From Granulosicoccus sp964352535 (lineage in GTDB: Bacteria > Pseudomonadota > Gammaproteobacteria > Granulosicoccales > Granulosicoccaceae), in contig CAYGSW010000317.1 of NCBI GenBank assembly GCA_964352535.1, positions 1 to 6,650 on the forward strand: a stretch of DNA of 6,650 bases, written 5' to 3'. Below, piece after piece: positions 5,874 through 6,650 of the stretch (the first letter of the stretch is position 1; every line of letters starts with the position of its first letter). The notes under the pieces were generated by a model, which saw nothing but the letters and a program-made list of their open reading frames with translations, did no database searches and was not told where the DNA came from. The position numbers and the translations under genes are program-made.

Positions 5874-6632
5874 ATGCCGATCGCCATACTGAGTGCCATG
5901 GCTGAAGAGAATGATTCTTTGGTCAATCAGATGATTGATGTGCAGCGTGCCGAAATCGGGCGTCGCGTCTATCATCAGGGACGTCTGTGGAATCACGACG
6001 TTGTGGTCGTGTTTTCTCACTGGGGTAAGGTTGCTGCAGCCAGCACGGCGGCTGTCTTGATTACACGCTTTGATGTATCAGAAATTATCTTTACAGGCGT
6101 TGCAGGTGCGATTGATCGCACGCTGAACGTGGGTGATGTGGTTGTTGCCAGTAATCTCTATCAGCATGACATGGACGTAAGACCGATCATTGCGCGGCAT
6201 GAAATACCCTTGCTTGGCGTAGCCGCGATGCCATCAGACCTGCAGCGGCGCAGTCAATTGGTCGATGCTGCACGCAAACTGGTCAGCACGCAGATATCGC
6301 ACGTGTTGTCCGGGGATACGATCAAGGAGTTTTCACTGTATTCCCCGAAGGTGGTGACGGCGGCTATTGCCAGCGGTGATCAGTTCATTGCCAGTAACCA
6401 CCAGGTTGTTGAACTAGGCCAACGCTTGCCTGACGTTGCTTGCGTCGAAATGGAAGGCGGTGCGGTCGCTCAAGTGTGTACCGAGTTTGGCGTGCCTTTT
6501 TCGGTGATCCGCACAATCTCTGATGCCGCGAACGACACCGCGGGAATAGACTTTCCCAGGTTTATTAAAGTGGCAGCTCAGCTTTATTCGATGGCTATAG
6601 TGAAAAACCTGTTTACTGACGAGTCGTTGTAG
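5874..6632 (+). CDS. mtnN: 5'-methylthioadenosine/S-adenosylhomocysteine nucleosidase-like protein
   Basis: A purine nucleoside phosphorylase-superfamily hydrolase expected to split adenine from 5'-methylthioadenosine, S-adenosylhomocysteine or 5'-deoxyadenosine in the cytoplasm. The 252 residues align with E. coli MtnN (232) through the whole chain: AILSAMAEE with M9 and E12 (catalytic acid position), GKVAAA at 51-56, TGVAGA at 74-79, NVGDVVVAS, HDMDVRP at 98-104, SGDQFIAS at 167-174, VEMEGGAVA with M193 and E194 (ribose contacts), and TISDAAN with D217, the adenine-binding acid. All key residues are kept, so it should be active. The family's second GG (SAGG in E. coli) is GA here, and the middle (about 105-145) differs from E. 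coli, so the 5'-substituent preferred may differ. It sits 73 bases after the xylonate-type dehydratase on the same strand, an unusual partner for MtnN. Family is confident; exact substrate less so. Confidence 0.9.
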   Translation: MPIAILSAMAEENDSLVNQMIDVQRAEIGRRVYHQGRLWNHDVVVVFSHWGKVAAASTAAVLITRFDVSEIIFTGVAGAIDRTLNVGDVVVASNLYQHDMDVRPIIARHEIPLLGVAAMPSDLQRRSQLVDAARKLVSTQISHVLSGDTIKEFSLYSPKVVTAAIASGDQFIASNHQVVELGQRLPDVACVEMEGGAVAQVCTEFGVPFSVIRTISDAANDTAGIDFPRFIKVAAQLYSMAIVKNLFTDESL

Positions 6633-6650
6633 ATATGCTGGACCACTAGT

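Noticed and set aside
6635..6650. ATG just after the nucleosidase as the start of another gene
   Set aside because: The frame reads only four codons before a TAG, so nothing can be called at the right edge.

Overview
This 6.65 kb window looks like chromosomal DNA from a Gram-negative proteobacterium. My best guess is an environmental, possibly marine, gammaproteobacterium, because base composition is fairly even and AqpZ-, MTAN- and IlvD/Edd-type proteins occur beside a type I sulfatase. The taxon is an inference, since no rRNA or other phylogenetic marker is present. I see no IS element, phage gene, CRISPR array, tRNA or rRNA.

Layout, left to right: (1) the 3' end of an IlvD/Edd-family dehydratase, cut by the window edge (1-499, +); (2) a non-coding stretch of about 340 bp ending in a plausible promoter and a strong Shine-Dalgarno; (3) an aquaporin Z gene (845-1711, +) with an unusually long polar C-terminal tail; (4) a stretch of about 500 bp with a stem-loop and a short minus-strand frame that may be the relic of a sensory-domain gene; (5) a leaderless, probably cytoplasmic, formylglycine-type sulfatase (2207-3724, -); (6) a divergent intergenic region with repeated CAGTG/CAAT elements; (7) a complete pentonate (D-xylonate-type) dehydratase (4019-5800, +); (8) a 5'-methylthioadenosine/S-adenosylhomocysteine nucleosidase-like gene (5874-6632, +), 73 bp downstream and probably co-transcribed with the dehydratase.

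Functionally the window reads as accessory carbon metabolism. Two different IlvD/Edd dehydratases, which turn sugar acids or dihydroxy acids into 2-keto acids, bracket a sulfatase that could remove sulfate from an imported small molecule. A plausible but unproven reading is that the sulfatase and the xylonate-type dehydratase share a divergent promoter region and act on one sulfated or oxidised sugar. The nucleosidase may be a housekeeping salvage gene, or it may supply a ribose-type sugar to the same route. The aquaporin is most likely an independent unit. The dehydratase, aquaporin and nucleosidase families are clear from conserved motifs. Substrates and pathway links are inference. No strong candidate for an entirely new system is visible; the most unusual items are the gene combination and the repeated elements in the divergent promoter region.
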